Assembly (NCBI GenBank): GCA_016882185.1
Contig: VHCC01000055.1
Coordinates: 1 to 5,606, forward strand
Source of the DNA: Candidatus Pelagibacterales bacterium
GTDB taxonomy: Bacteria; Pseudomonadota; Alphaproteobacteria; Pelagibacterales; Pelagibacteraceae
Reading direction: 5' to 3'
DNA: 5,606 nt
Below the pieces are notes generated by a model. The model was not told the origin of the DNA. It saw only the letters and a list, made by a program, of their open reading frames with translations, and searched no databases. A program made the translations under genes and the position numbers. Shown here piece after piece: positions 1-5,325 of this stretch; the first letter of the stretch is position 1, and each line of letters opens with the position of its first letter.

Positions 1-122
1 TTTGCAACGACAGGTTTGATTTGAAATAAAAGAATGAGAATGATTAATTTAAGCAGTTTAAATCTGGCATTCTTATAATAAGTATACCCTTTGGATTTAA
101 TAGCTGTCTTAGATAAATTCAT
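1..122 (-). CDS. Partial gene: N-terminus of a probable exported or membrane-anchored protein
   Basis: An ATG at 122 opens a minus-strand frame that stays open for 40 codons and runs off the left edge. The product begins MNLSKTAIKSKG, continues with a basic stretch (YYKNARFK, about residues 15-22), then a hydrophobic core (LLKLIILILLF, about 23-33) and a small-residue site (PVVA, 37-40). That layout is a Sec-type signal peptide with possible cleavage after Ala40, or alternatively a signal anchor. At this base composition a random 40-codon open frame is uncommon but not rare, so the signal-peptide architecture carries most of the weight. The gene lies 83 bp downstream of katG on the same strand. 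It has its own candidate -10 (TATAAT, complement of 132-137) nine bases before the ATG and no Shine-Dalgarno sequence. The mature domain is outside the window, so no function can be given. Confidence 0.55.
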   Translation of the reverse strand, partial: MNLSKTAIKSKGYTYYKNARFKLLKLIILILLFQIKPVVA

Positions 123-125
123 TGG

Positions 126-145
126 TAAATTATTATAATAATTTA
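126..145. promoter_or_regulatory. 20-bp perfect all-A/T palindrome between katG and the partial exported-protein gene
   Basis: Bases 126-145 form an uninterrupted palindrome with 10-bp half-sites (left half TAAATTATTA). It contains the TATAAT hexamer (minus strand, 137-132) that could be the -10 of the leftward gene starting at 122. A repressor binding here would cover that promoter. It has no G/C pairs and no T-tract after a stem, so it does not look like an intrinsic terminator for katG. Chance occurrence is plausible in such AT-rich DNA. Confidence 0.3.
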
Positions 146-205
146 ACTAAATTACTTAATTATTTTTTAACTTATCGAATGAATAAATTTATTGAAAATA
201 TTAAC

Positions 206-2386
206 TTAGTGGATGCTTGGAAGATCAGCATTCATGATCTTTGTCCATACTGCAACAAAGTCTTTGATGAATTTTTCTTGATTGTCATCTTGCGCATATA
301 ATTCTGCATAAGAACGAAGGATTGAATTCGATCCTAAAACTAAATCTGCTCTTGTTGCAGTAAATTTAACTTTATTAGATTTACGCTCAATAATATCGTA
401 GCTATTTTTACCCGTTGGCTTCCAAGAATATTTCATATCCGTCAGATGCACAAAGAAGTCGTTGGTTAATGCACCTACTTTATCGGTAAACACACCGTGT
501 TTTGAATTTTCAAAATTAGCACCTAACACTCGCATACCACCAATTAAACAAACCATCTCTTTTGCGGTCAGTCCTAATAAGTTTGCTCGCTCTAATAATA
601 ATTCCTCAGGCATTACTGAAAAGTCACCTTTAACATAATTTCTAAATCCATCATGACGTGGCTCTAAAGGTTTTAAAGAGTCTGTGTGGGTTTTTTCTTC
701 AATGGCATCACCTCTTCCTGAACGGAATGGAACTTTTACTTTTGATCCTGCTTTTTTAATAGCTTTTTCAAGTCCAACAGTTCCTGCAAGGACAATGGTA
801 TCTGCAATAGTTGCACCTGCTTTTTTTGCAATAGCCTCTAAAACTTTTAATGTTTTTGCTAATCTTGCAGGTTCATTTGCATCCCAATTTTTCATTGGAG
901 AAAAACGAATTCTTGCGCCATTTGCGCCACCTCGTTTATCAGTTCTTCGATAAGTTCTAGCGCTATCCCAAGCAATTACGATTAGATCGCTAACACTTAA
1001 ACTTGTAGCTGCGATCATTTTTTTAACTTTTTTTACGTTATATTTTTTCTTTGGAGCTTTCACATTGTTTTGCCACGCCAAATCCTCTTTTGGTGCCCAA
1101 GGGCCAATGTAATTATCTCGGTTACCCATGGTTCTGTGAGTTAATTTAAACCAAGCTCTTGCAAAGGAATCTTCAAAAAATTTTGGATCTTTATAAAATT
1201 GTTCTGAAATTTTTCTATATTTTGGATCCATGGCCATTGCCATATCCGCATCGGTAAACATTAATCGAGCTTTTTTTGTTGGATCAGCAAGATCCAATGG
1301 TTTTTTTTCTTCTTCAAGACCAATAGGTTCCCACTGCCAAGCGCCTGCAGGACTTTTTTTACTCTCCCACTTATAATTAAGTAAAAGATCTAAATATTGA
1401 TGATCCCATTTATCAGGATTTGTCGTCCACGCACCTTCTAAACCAGATGTAATTTGATTTGCACCTAATCCATTTTCTTGATTCCAACCAAAACCTTGCT
1501 CATGAATTTCTGCAGCAGCCGGCTCTCTTCCTAAATTTGCAGGATCACCATTACCATGCGCTCGTCCAATAGAGTGTCCGCCAATTGTAAGTGCTGCGGT
1601 TTCAACATCATTCATTCCCATTCTGCCAAATGTTTCTCGCACATCCATGGCAGTCCTTAATGGATCAGGAATACCTTCTACTCCTTGCGGATTAACGTAG
1701 ACTAATTGAAAATGCGAAGCGGCAAGGGGAGCTTCTAATGATGAACGATCCTGTGGATCTGCATATCTATCAACGGCTAGTGGGACTGTTTCTTTTCCCC
1801 AGTACACATCTTTTTCCGGTTCCCAAATATCTTCTCTACCAAATGAAAATCCAAAAGTTTTAAAACCTGCATGCTCATATGCCATGGTTCCTGCAAAACA
1901 CATTAAATCTGACCAACTTAATCTATTTCCATATTTTTTCTTAATTGGCCAAAGTAAACGTCTTGCCTTATCTAAGTTAGTATTATCTGGCCAAGAGTCT
2001 TGTGGTGAAAATCTGTGTGAGCCAACATTAGGACGACCATCAAACTCACGGTACGTTCCTACCTGATGCCAAGTTAATCTCACCATTAAACCAGAATAGG
2101 TTCCAAGATCTGCAGGCCACCATTCTTGGCTGTCGGTCATTAATTTTAGTAAATCTTTTTTTAATGCTTTAAAATTTAATTTTTTAACTTCTTTTCTATA
2201 ATTAAAACCAGGAAGTGGATTAGTTTTAGTATCGTGCTGATGTAAAATATCTAAATTAATACTATTTGGCCAAAGTCTTGATGTATTAGATTCGCCAGCT
2301 TTGGTAATTCCACCATGCATCACTGGGCATTTGCCCGCTCCATTTTTTCCTGACCCATTAATTTTTTTGTAATTTTCTGTACTCAT
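206..2386 (-). CDS. katG: Catalase-peroxidase KatG
   Basis: A 726-residue bifunctional haem enzyme (hydrogen peroxide to water and oxygen, plus peroxidase activity), at the usual bacterial KatG length. It has no signal peptide, so it is probably cytoplasmic. The N-terminal catalytic domain carries the distal triad Arg103/Trp106/His107 (RLTWH), Asp134 in SWPDN, Tyr230 (YVNPQG) and Met256 (FGRM), which with Trp106 can form the Trp-Tyr-Met adduct needed for catalase activity. The proximal haem ligand is His271 (GGHSIGRAHG), with Trp320 and Asp379 beside it. Ser314 (ITSG) matches Mycobacterium tuberculosis Ser315. The C-terminal half (from about 450) is the haem-less duplicate, for example AWDSARTYR at 472-480 and RGGANGARIRFSP. 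Two departures from the family: the loop after DGR (116-118) is two residues shorter than in Escherichia coli or M. tuberculosis KatG, and the mobile-switch Arg (M. tuberculosis 418) aligns with Asn425. The ATG at 2386 gives the standard N-terminus leading to GKCPVMHGG (18-26). There is no Shine-Dalgarno sequence. Gene calls on the opposite strand here are shadows. Confidence 0.97.
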   Translation of the reverse strand: MSTENYKKINGSGKNGAGKCPVMHGGITKAGESNTSRLWPNSINLDILHQHDTKTNPLPGFNYRKEVKKLNFKALKKDLLKLMTDSQEWWPADLGTYSGLMVRLTWHQVGTYREFDGRPNVGSHRFSPQDSWPDNTNLDKARRLLWPIKKKYGNRLSWSDLMCFAGTMAYEHAGFKTFGFSFGREDIWEPEKDVYWGKETVPLAVDRYADPQDRSSLEAPLAASHFQLVYVNPQGVEGIPDPLRTAMDVRETFGRMGMNDVETAALTIGGHSIGRAHGNGDPANLGREPAAAEIHEQGFGWNQENGLGANQITSGLEGAWTTNPDKWDHQYLDLLLNYKWESKKSPAGAWQWEPIGLEEEKKPLDLADPTKKARLMFTDADMAMAMDPKYRKISEQFYKDPKFFEDSFARAWFKLTHRTMGNRDNYIGPWAPKEDLAWQNNVKAPKKKYNVKKVKKMIAATSLSVSDLIVIAWDSARTYRRTDKRGGANGARIRFSPMKNWDANEPARLAKTLKVLEAIAKKAGATIADTIVLAGTVGLEKAIKKAGSKVKVPFRSGRGDAIEEKTHTDSLKPLEPRHDGFRNYVKGDFSVMPEELLLERANLLGLTAKEMVCLIGGMRVLGANFENSKHGVFTDKVGALTNDFFVHLTDMKYSWKPTGKNSYDIIERKSNKVKFTATRADLVLGSNSILRSYAELYAQDDNQEKFIKDFVAVWTKIMNADLPSIH

Positions 2387-2506
2387 AATTTTTTTGAAAG
2401 GACCTGTGTCTTATCAAATAAAGTTTAAAAAGTTAAGTAAACAATAAGTTATTTCTACTTTAGGTTTAGTTCCTTTGTTGTAAAATGCCGTAGATAAATC
2501 TAGTCC
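2387..2506. promoter_or_regulatory. Divergent intergenic region between katG and the DCC-family gene
   Basis: This 120-bp spacer must hold the promoters of both outward-facing genes. For katG (minus strand) only weak hexamers are visible, such as TTGTTT (complement of 2439-2444) and GATAAG (complement of 2410-2415), not at ideal spacing from each other. For the rightward gene, an AT-rich -10-like TAGATAAAT at 2491-2499 lies just before the ATG, without a convincing -35. I see no clear OxyR, PerR or Fur operator. AAGTTA occurs twice (2430-2435, 2446-2451), which is weak evidence for anything. Confidence 0.35.
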
Positions 2507-2860
2507 ATGCAAAATATTAAAATTTATTACAACCAATCGTGCTCCATTTGTAATAGTGAAATTAATTTTTATAAAAAAAAAATAACAAGCCCTTTATTTG
2601 AGTGGGTAAATATTAATGACAATATCAAAGCATATATTGAAACTAAAAAGACAAAGGATCAATTAATGCGAAGGATGCATGCTTTGGTACATGGCCAGTT
2701 ATATCAAGGTGCTAAAGTTTTTTTAATAATTTGGGAAGAAATCGATTATTTAAGAATTTTAGCTAAAATATTTGGCAACCCAATTATATATCCATTTTTT
2801 TTTATATTTTATGAAATTGTTGCTTTGCCATTATATTTAAAAGCAAAATATTTAAAATAA
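2507..2860 (+). CDS. DCC-family (DUF393) thiol-disulfide oxidoreductase-like protein
   Basis: A 117-residue protein matching the DUF393/DCC family, whose hallmark is an N-terminal beta strand followed by a DxxCxxC motif. Here the strand IKIYYN leads into CSIC (Cys12 and Cys15). The usual Asp-Gly before the first cysteine is Asn9-Gln10. The middle part (RRMHALVHGQLYQGAKVF, about 55-72) fits the conserved segment with a glycine turn, and the C-terminus (about 92-112, IIYPFFFIFYEIVALPLYL) is strongly hydrophobic and may sit against or in the membrane. Family members are presumed thiol redox proteins, but substrates are unknown. The ATG at 2507 is the natural start because it places the strand and CxxC as usual. 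A run of ten A residues (2573-2582) encodes the KKK at 23-25, and nine T residues occur at 2795-2803. The stop codon directly abuts that of the convergent flavoprotein gene. The gene is divergent from katG. Confidence 0.8.
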   Translation: MQNIKIYYNQSCSICNSEINFYKKKITSPLFEWVNINDNIKAYIETKKTKDQLMRRMHALVHGQLYQGAKVFLIIWEEIDYLRILAKIFGNPIIYPFFFIFYEIVALPLYLKAKYLK

Positions 2861-3430
2861 TTATAGACTTTCTGCAGTCTGTTTAACGTCTTGTAAAAAT
2901 TCTGTGCGCTCATCAGGAGTTACAAAGGGTACAGCAAAATACCTTCTATATTTAATATCTCTTATTCCACAGATGTGAAATACACCTCGTTTTAATCTTC
3001 GAATAGGTAAGTTTAAAAAAAAAGTTGTGATTGCAAGTCGTGGGGATCCATAGGTACAAAAAATTACTGCATTTTTATCTTTTAAGTTGCCGATGGGGTA
3101 ACCATAATTTCCCCAAAGTTTTTTAAAAGTGAATGCAAAAGGAGGAGCTAATACCTTATCAATCCAACCTTCCAAAATAGCAGGCATTCTAAAATTCCAA
3201 ATGGGTGCGATGAGAACAATAGTATCTGCTTTTTTAATTCTATCACGATGCGAAAGTGTTATTGCATCAGGGTTTTCACCTCTAAAAACAGGATCAAAAT
3301 TTTCTTTATATAAATCTACACAATCTACTGAATGCCCTTTTTGTTTTGCAGTTTCAATAAAAGTATCTCGAATGGCAGCGTTAAATGACTGATCACTATA
3401 ATGACCATAAACAATAAATATTTTTTTCAT
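2861..3430 (-). CDS. NAD(P)H:quinone oxidoreductase-like flavoprotein (flavodoxin-2 fold)
   Basis: A 189-residue cytoplasmic protein of the NQO1/MdaB/KefF-G type (Flavodoxin_2), which typically uses FMN or FAD for two-electron reduction of quinones by NAD(P)H. The N-terminal strand KIFIVYGH is followed by the phosphate-binding loop region YSDQSFNAAI (11-20). The family-defining segment APIWNFRMPAILEGWIDKVL (75-94), followed by PFAF, lines the flavin site. CTYGSP (125-130) occupies the position of the second flavin-binding loop. Length is typical of the bacterial short form. The ATG at 3430 puts the first strand at residue 3, and GAG five bases upstream of it is a weak Shine-Dalgarno, one of the few in this window. 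It lies 25 bp downstream of the small gene at 3456-3647, likely co-transcribed with it, and ends with no gap against the DCC gene. Whether it acts on quinones, as a KefB/C ancillary subunit or as another reductase cannot be told; no Kef antiporter gene is nearby. Confidence 0.85.
   Translation of the reverse strand: MKKIFIVYGHYSDQSFNAAIRDTFIETAKQKGHSVDCVDLYKENFDPVFRGENPDAITLSHRDRIKKADTIVLIAPIWNFRMPAILEGWIDKVLAPPFAFTFKKLWGNYGYPIGNLKDKNAVIFCTYGSPRLAITTFFLNLPIRRLKRGVFHICGIRDIKYRRYFAVPFVTPDERTEFLQDVKQTAESL
2863..2882 (+). terminator. Possible weak hairpin just after the DCC-gene stop
   Basis: AGACT (2865-2869) and AGTCT (2876-2880) pair around a six-base loop, extendable by a T-G wobble and one A-T pair. 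It begins three bases after the plus-strand stop codon but lies inside the last codons of the convergent flavoprotein gene. No proper T-tract follows, so it is at best a weak terminator and may simply be coding sequence. Confidence 0.18.
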
Positions 3431-3455
3431 AACTACTCAATAACTATACATAAAT

Positions 3456-3647
3456 TTAAATTTTTAATAGCCAATAATCTGAATAAATTAAACTATTCGC
3501 CCCATCTAACCTATAAGTCTTAATTTTTTTAATTTTAAAACCTGACTTTCTAAATTCTCTAATACTTGAGGCAGCTTCTCTTCGATATTTTATATTTTTC
3601 CACCAAGACGTGTTTCCAGTTTTTAAAGTCACTAATTCCTTAATCAT
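3456..3647 (-). CDS. Small basic protein of unknown function
   Basis: A 63-residue open frame that I do not recognise. It is strongly basic (ten Lys and five Arg against five acidic residues) with a Trp-Trp pair at 15-16, a probable helix (about 20-35, YRREAASSIREFRKSG), then an alternating Lys/Ile strand (FKIKKIKTY) and the end SDYWLLKI. There is no signal peptide, membrane helix or cysteine pair. An in-frame stop lies three codons before the ATG at 3647, so it cannot start further upstream. It has no Shine-Dalgarno sequence. A perfect TATAAT (complement of 3684-3689) lies 36 bases upstream. It precedes the flavoprotein gene by 25 bp on the same strand, which suggests co-transcription. The pattern 'GFKIKKIKTY...YSDYWLLK' vaguely recalls the C-terminal strands of some methyltransferases, so it could also be the remnant of a longer gene; that is only an impression. 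Confidence 0.55.
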   Translation of the reverse strand: MIKELVTLKTGNTSWWKNIKYRREAASSIREFRKSGFKIKKIKTYRLDGANSLIYSDYWLLKI

Positions 3648-3664
3648 TTTAAGTTAATAAATCT

Positions 3665-3693
3665 TTAACATAAATTTAATTTTATTATAAAAT
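3665..3693 (+). promoter_or_regulatory. Promoter candidate for the CBS gene, overlapping a divergent -10
   Basis: TTAACA (3665-3670, five of six to the sigma-70 -35) is followed after 17 bp by TAAAAT (3688-3693, five of six to the -10). The expected transcription start is near 3700-3701, which is the A of the CBS-gene ATG, so the transcript would be leaderless or nearly so. On the other strand a perfect TATAAT (3689-3684) faces the small basic-protein gene, so the two -10 elements overlap in the 53-bp divergent spacer 3648-3700. A 7-1-7 inverted repeat (3679-3693, ATTTTAT/ATAAAAT) spans both. All these elements are A/T, so chance matches are a real risk. Confidence 0.45.
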
Positions 3694-3700
3694 AATAATT

Positions 3701-4300
3701 ATGAAAATTGCATCTTTACGAAATATTAAAAGTTTCAATGAAAATTTTGCATTTGGAACCGAAACTCCGATTAGTGAAATAGCTTTAGCATTAAAGGATA
3801 AAAAGATTGGTGCAGTTCCCATAGTTGATCAAGATAATAAATTATTAGGTATCGTCTCTGAGCGAGATATTGTTTCAAAACTGGTCGTTGAGGCAAAAGA
3901 TGCAGATTTAACAACTGCTAAAGAGATTATGACTAGTAAAATTATAACTGCAAAACTAAGTGATGATATAAATTACACCATAGACGTAATGAAAAATAAT
4001 AATATTCGTCATATACCCGTCTTAGATGCGAATAATCGCTTAACAGATTTCTTTTCTATTCGAGATTTTCTAAGAGCTGAAATACAAGATAATTTAGAGA
4101 TCAAACAAAAACATAAAAATGTTGTGCGTTATCAAATTATGGTGTCTGTGTTATTAATTGGATTGACTATTGCTGGATTTTTTTTTGATATTTTTGAGAG
4201 AAAAAATTTAGTAGTTATTTTTTCTGGACTCTTTTTAATTATTGGAATTTCAGCAGTAATGACTATTCGTGATAATAAACGGTATAAAAGCGAAGATTAA
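3701..4300 (+). CDS. Membrane-anchored protein with two CBS domains
   Basis: A 199-residue protein. CBS pairs fold into a Bateman module that usually binds adenine nucleotides and regulates an attached or partner domain. The first CBS repeat spans about 8-62, with GAVPIVDQDNKLLGIVSERD (37-56) as the core. The second spans about 74-128, with RHIPVLDANN and FSIRDF; its usual glycine before the last strand is replaced (TDFFSIRD). A charged linker (about 129-143, EIQDNLEIKQKHKN) leads to two hydrophobic helices, about 144-163 and 169-187, joined by a short loop (DIFERKN) and ending in a basic, charged tail. The likely topology is both termini in the cytoplasm. No catalytic, transporter or kinase domain is present, so it probably acts on a partner. 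The ATG at 3701 follows AATT directly with no Shine-Dalgarno sequence. It is convergent with the asparaginase gene, overlapping it by 4 bp at TTAA. Confidence 0.85.
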   Translation: MKIASLRNIKSFNENFAFGTETPISEIALALKDKKIGAVPIVDQDNKLLGIVSERDIVSKLVVEAKDADLTTAKEIMTSKIITAKLSDDINYTIDVMKNNNIRHIPVLDANNRLTDFFSIRDFLRAEIQDNLEIKQKHKNVVRYQIMVSVLLIGLTIAGFFFDIFERKNLVVIFSGLFLIIGISAVMTIRDNKRYKSED

Positions 4301-5307
4301 TTATTTTTATCACTGATCCAGTACATTTCGCCACTCTTTTTACCTGCAGAATTTAAAATCGGTTGATTAATTAATTTTTTAATTTCATCATTATGTAAAA
4401 TTTTTAAATCCCTTAATAATCCTGCAATTGCAATTTCAGCGGCTTTCATATTGCCATCTTTAATTTTTACAACAATTGCCATCTTTTCATCTGGAATAAT
4501 TGCAGAAAATACTCCATCGGCTCCATTTTTAACTAAAATTCTTTTCTTGCTACTTTTTGTTAAAATAGAATTCACACTTTCAGAGCCACCAAATAATTCA
4601 GGATACTTAACGCAGCACTCAAAAACTTTTGTCGCTGCCTTTTTATCTATTCCCTCTAATTTTGCAGGATCTGCAAATTTAGTTAAAGCATAGGCAAATC
4701 TTTCTAAAGCCAAACTTGGCGCAGGCAATCCACAACCATCAATGCCAATATGATTTATTTTAGTCTCAGATAATTTTTCTAAATTTTGAATAAATAATTT
4801 TTGCACAGGATGTTTTGGATCTTGATAATTTAATGTTTTAAATTTTTGATGAATACAAATGGATAATTGTCCACAGTGTTTGCCTGAACAATTATTATAC
4901 ACTTTAGATTTTCGTCCCTCATGGCGAACAATATAATCTTTTCTTTTTGGACTAAGTGGCCAAGCTGAACCTAAAGTTAAATCATCTTCATCTAATTTTA
5001 ATTCCTTCAACCACAATTTTACCATGTCCACATGAACGATTTCCGCATGATGGGAAGATGATGCAAGGGCGATATATTCATCTTTTAACTTTAATGCTTT
5101 ATCTGTGCCTGTGGTGATAATGCCAAATGTTTGGATGGGTTTTAGTGCTGATCTTGGAAAAATTTCAGCTTTCGTATCACCCCATTGTTTAATTATTCGG
5201 TAATTTGAATCTATGGCAATGGCGATACCTTGATGAATATTTTCAATAACTTCACCACGGGTTACAGCAACTAAATCAGCAAATCTTGTTTTACTCTCTT
5301 CACTCAT
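4297..5307 (-). CDS. L-asparaginase, Rhizobium etli (ReAV) type / Asparaginase_II family
   Basis: A 336-residue cytoplasmic enzyme expected to hydrolyse L-asparagine to L-aspartate and ammonia. It belongs to the family typified by R. etli ReAV, unrelated to the E. coli AnsA/AnsB fold and related to serine beta-lactamase/glutaminase folds. The Ser-x-x-Lys motif is PRSALKPIQ, with Ser53 and Lys56 matching ReAV Ser48 and Lys51. The second serine motif is SSSHHAE (83-89). The metal-site segment NCSGKHCGQ holds Cys140 and Lys143 (ReAV Cys135, Lys138), and GIDGCGLPAP holds Cys192 (ReAV Cys189). Lys260 in KNGADGVF matches ReAV Lys263. All the key residues I know are thus present. The ATG at 5307 is chosen because the first family strand (VTRGEVIENIHQG) starts near residue 15. 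No Shine-Dalgarno is visible. It starts 18 bp after the pspC-like gene on the same strand, so probably the same transcript, and its stop overlaps the CBS-gene stop. The residue numbers for ReAV are from memory. Confidence 0.92.
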   Translation of the reverse strand: MSEESKTRFADLVAVTRGEVIENIHQGIAIAIDSNYRIIKQWGDTKAEIFPRSALKPIQTFGIITTGTDKALKLKDEYIALASSSHHAEIVHVDMVKLWLKELKLDEDDLTLGSAWPLSPKRKDYIVRHEGRKSKVYNNCSGKHCGQLSICIHQKFKTLNYQDPKHPVQKLFIQNLEKLSETKINHIGIDGCGLPAPSLALERFAYALTKFADPAKLEGIDKKAATKVFECCVKYPELFGGSESVNSILTKSSKKRILVKNGADGVFSAIIPDEKMAIVVKIKDGNMKAAEIAIAGLLRDLKILHNDEIKKLINQPILNSAGKKSGEMYWISDKNN

Positions 5308-5325
5308 AATTAAAATTTAAAAAAC

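Noticed and set aside
1..24. Plus-strand frame ending FATTGLI then TGA at the left edge, possible end of an upstream gene
   Set aside because: Only seven codons; the overlapping minus-strand frame is longer and has signal-peptide architecture, so it is the better explanation.
182..193. 12-bp A/T palindrome AATAAATTTATT after the katG stop, possible terminator
   Set aside because: It has no G/C pairs, a very weak stem and no following T-tract, so an intrinsic terminator cannot be supported.
684..953. 89-residue plus-strand open frame inside katG
   Set aside because: It is fully antisense to the conserved C-terminal domain of KatG and has no recognisable domain; long antisense frames are expected over strongly coding DNA.
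1884..2066. 60-residue plus-strand open frame inside katG
   Set aside because: It is antisense to the KatG active-site region and has no independent support.
3129..3392. 87-residue plus-strand open frame inside the flavoprotein gene
   Set aside because: It is antisense to the conserved flavin-site region and is a shadow of the real gene.
4451..4693. 80-residue plus-strand open frame inside the asparaginase gene
   Set aside because: It is antisense to a well-conserved enzyme region and resembles no family.
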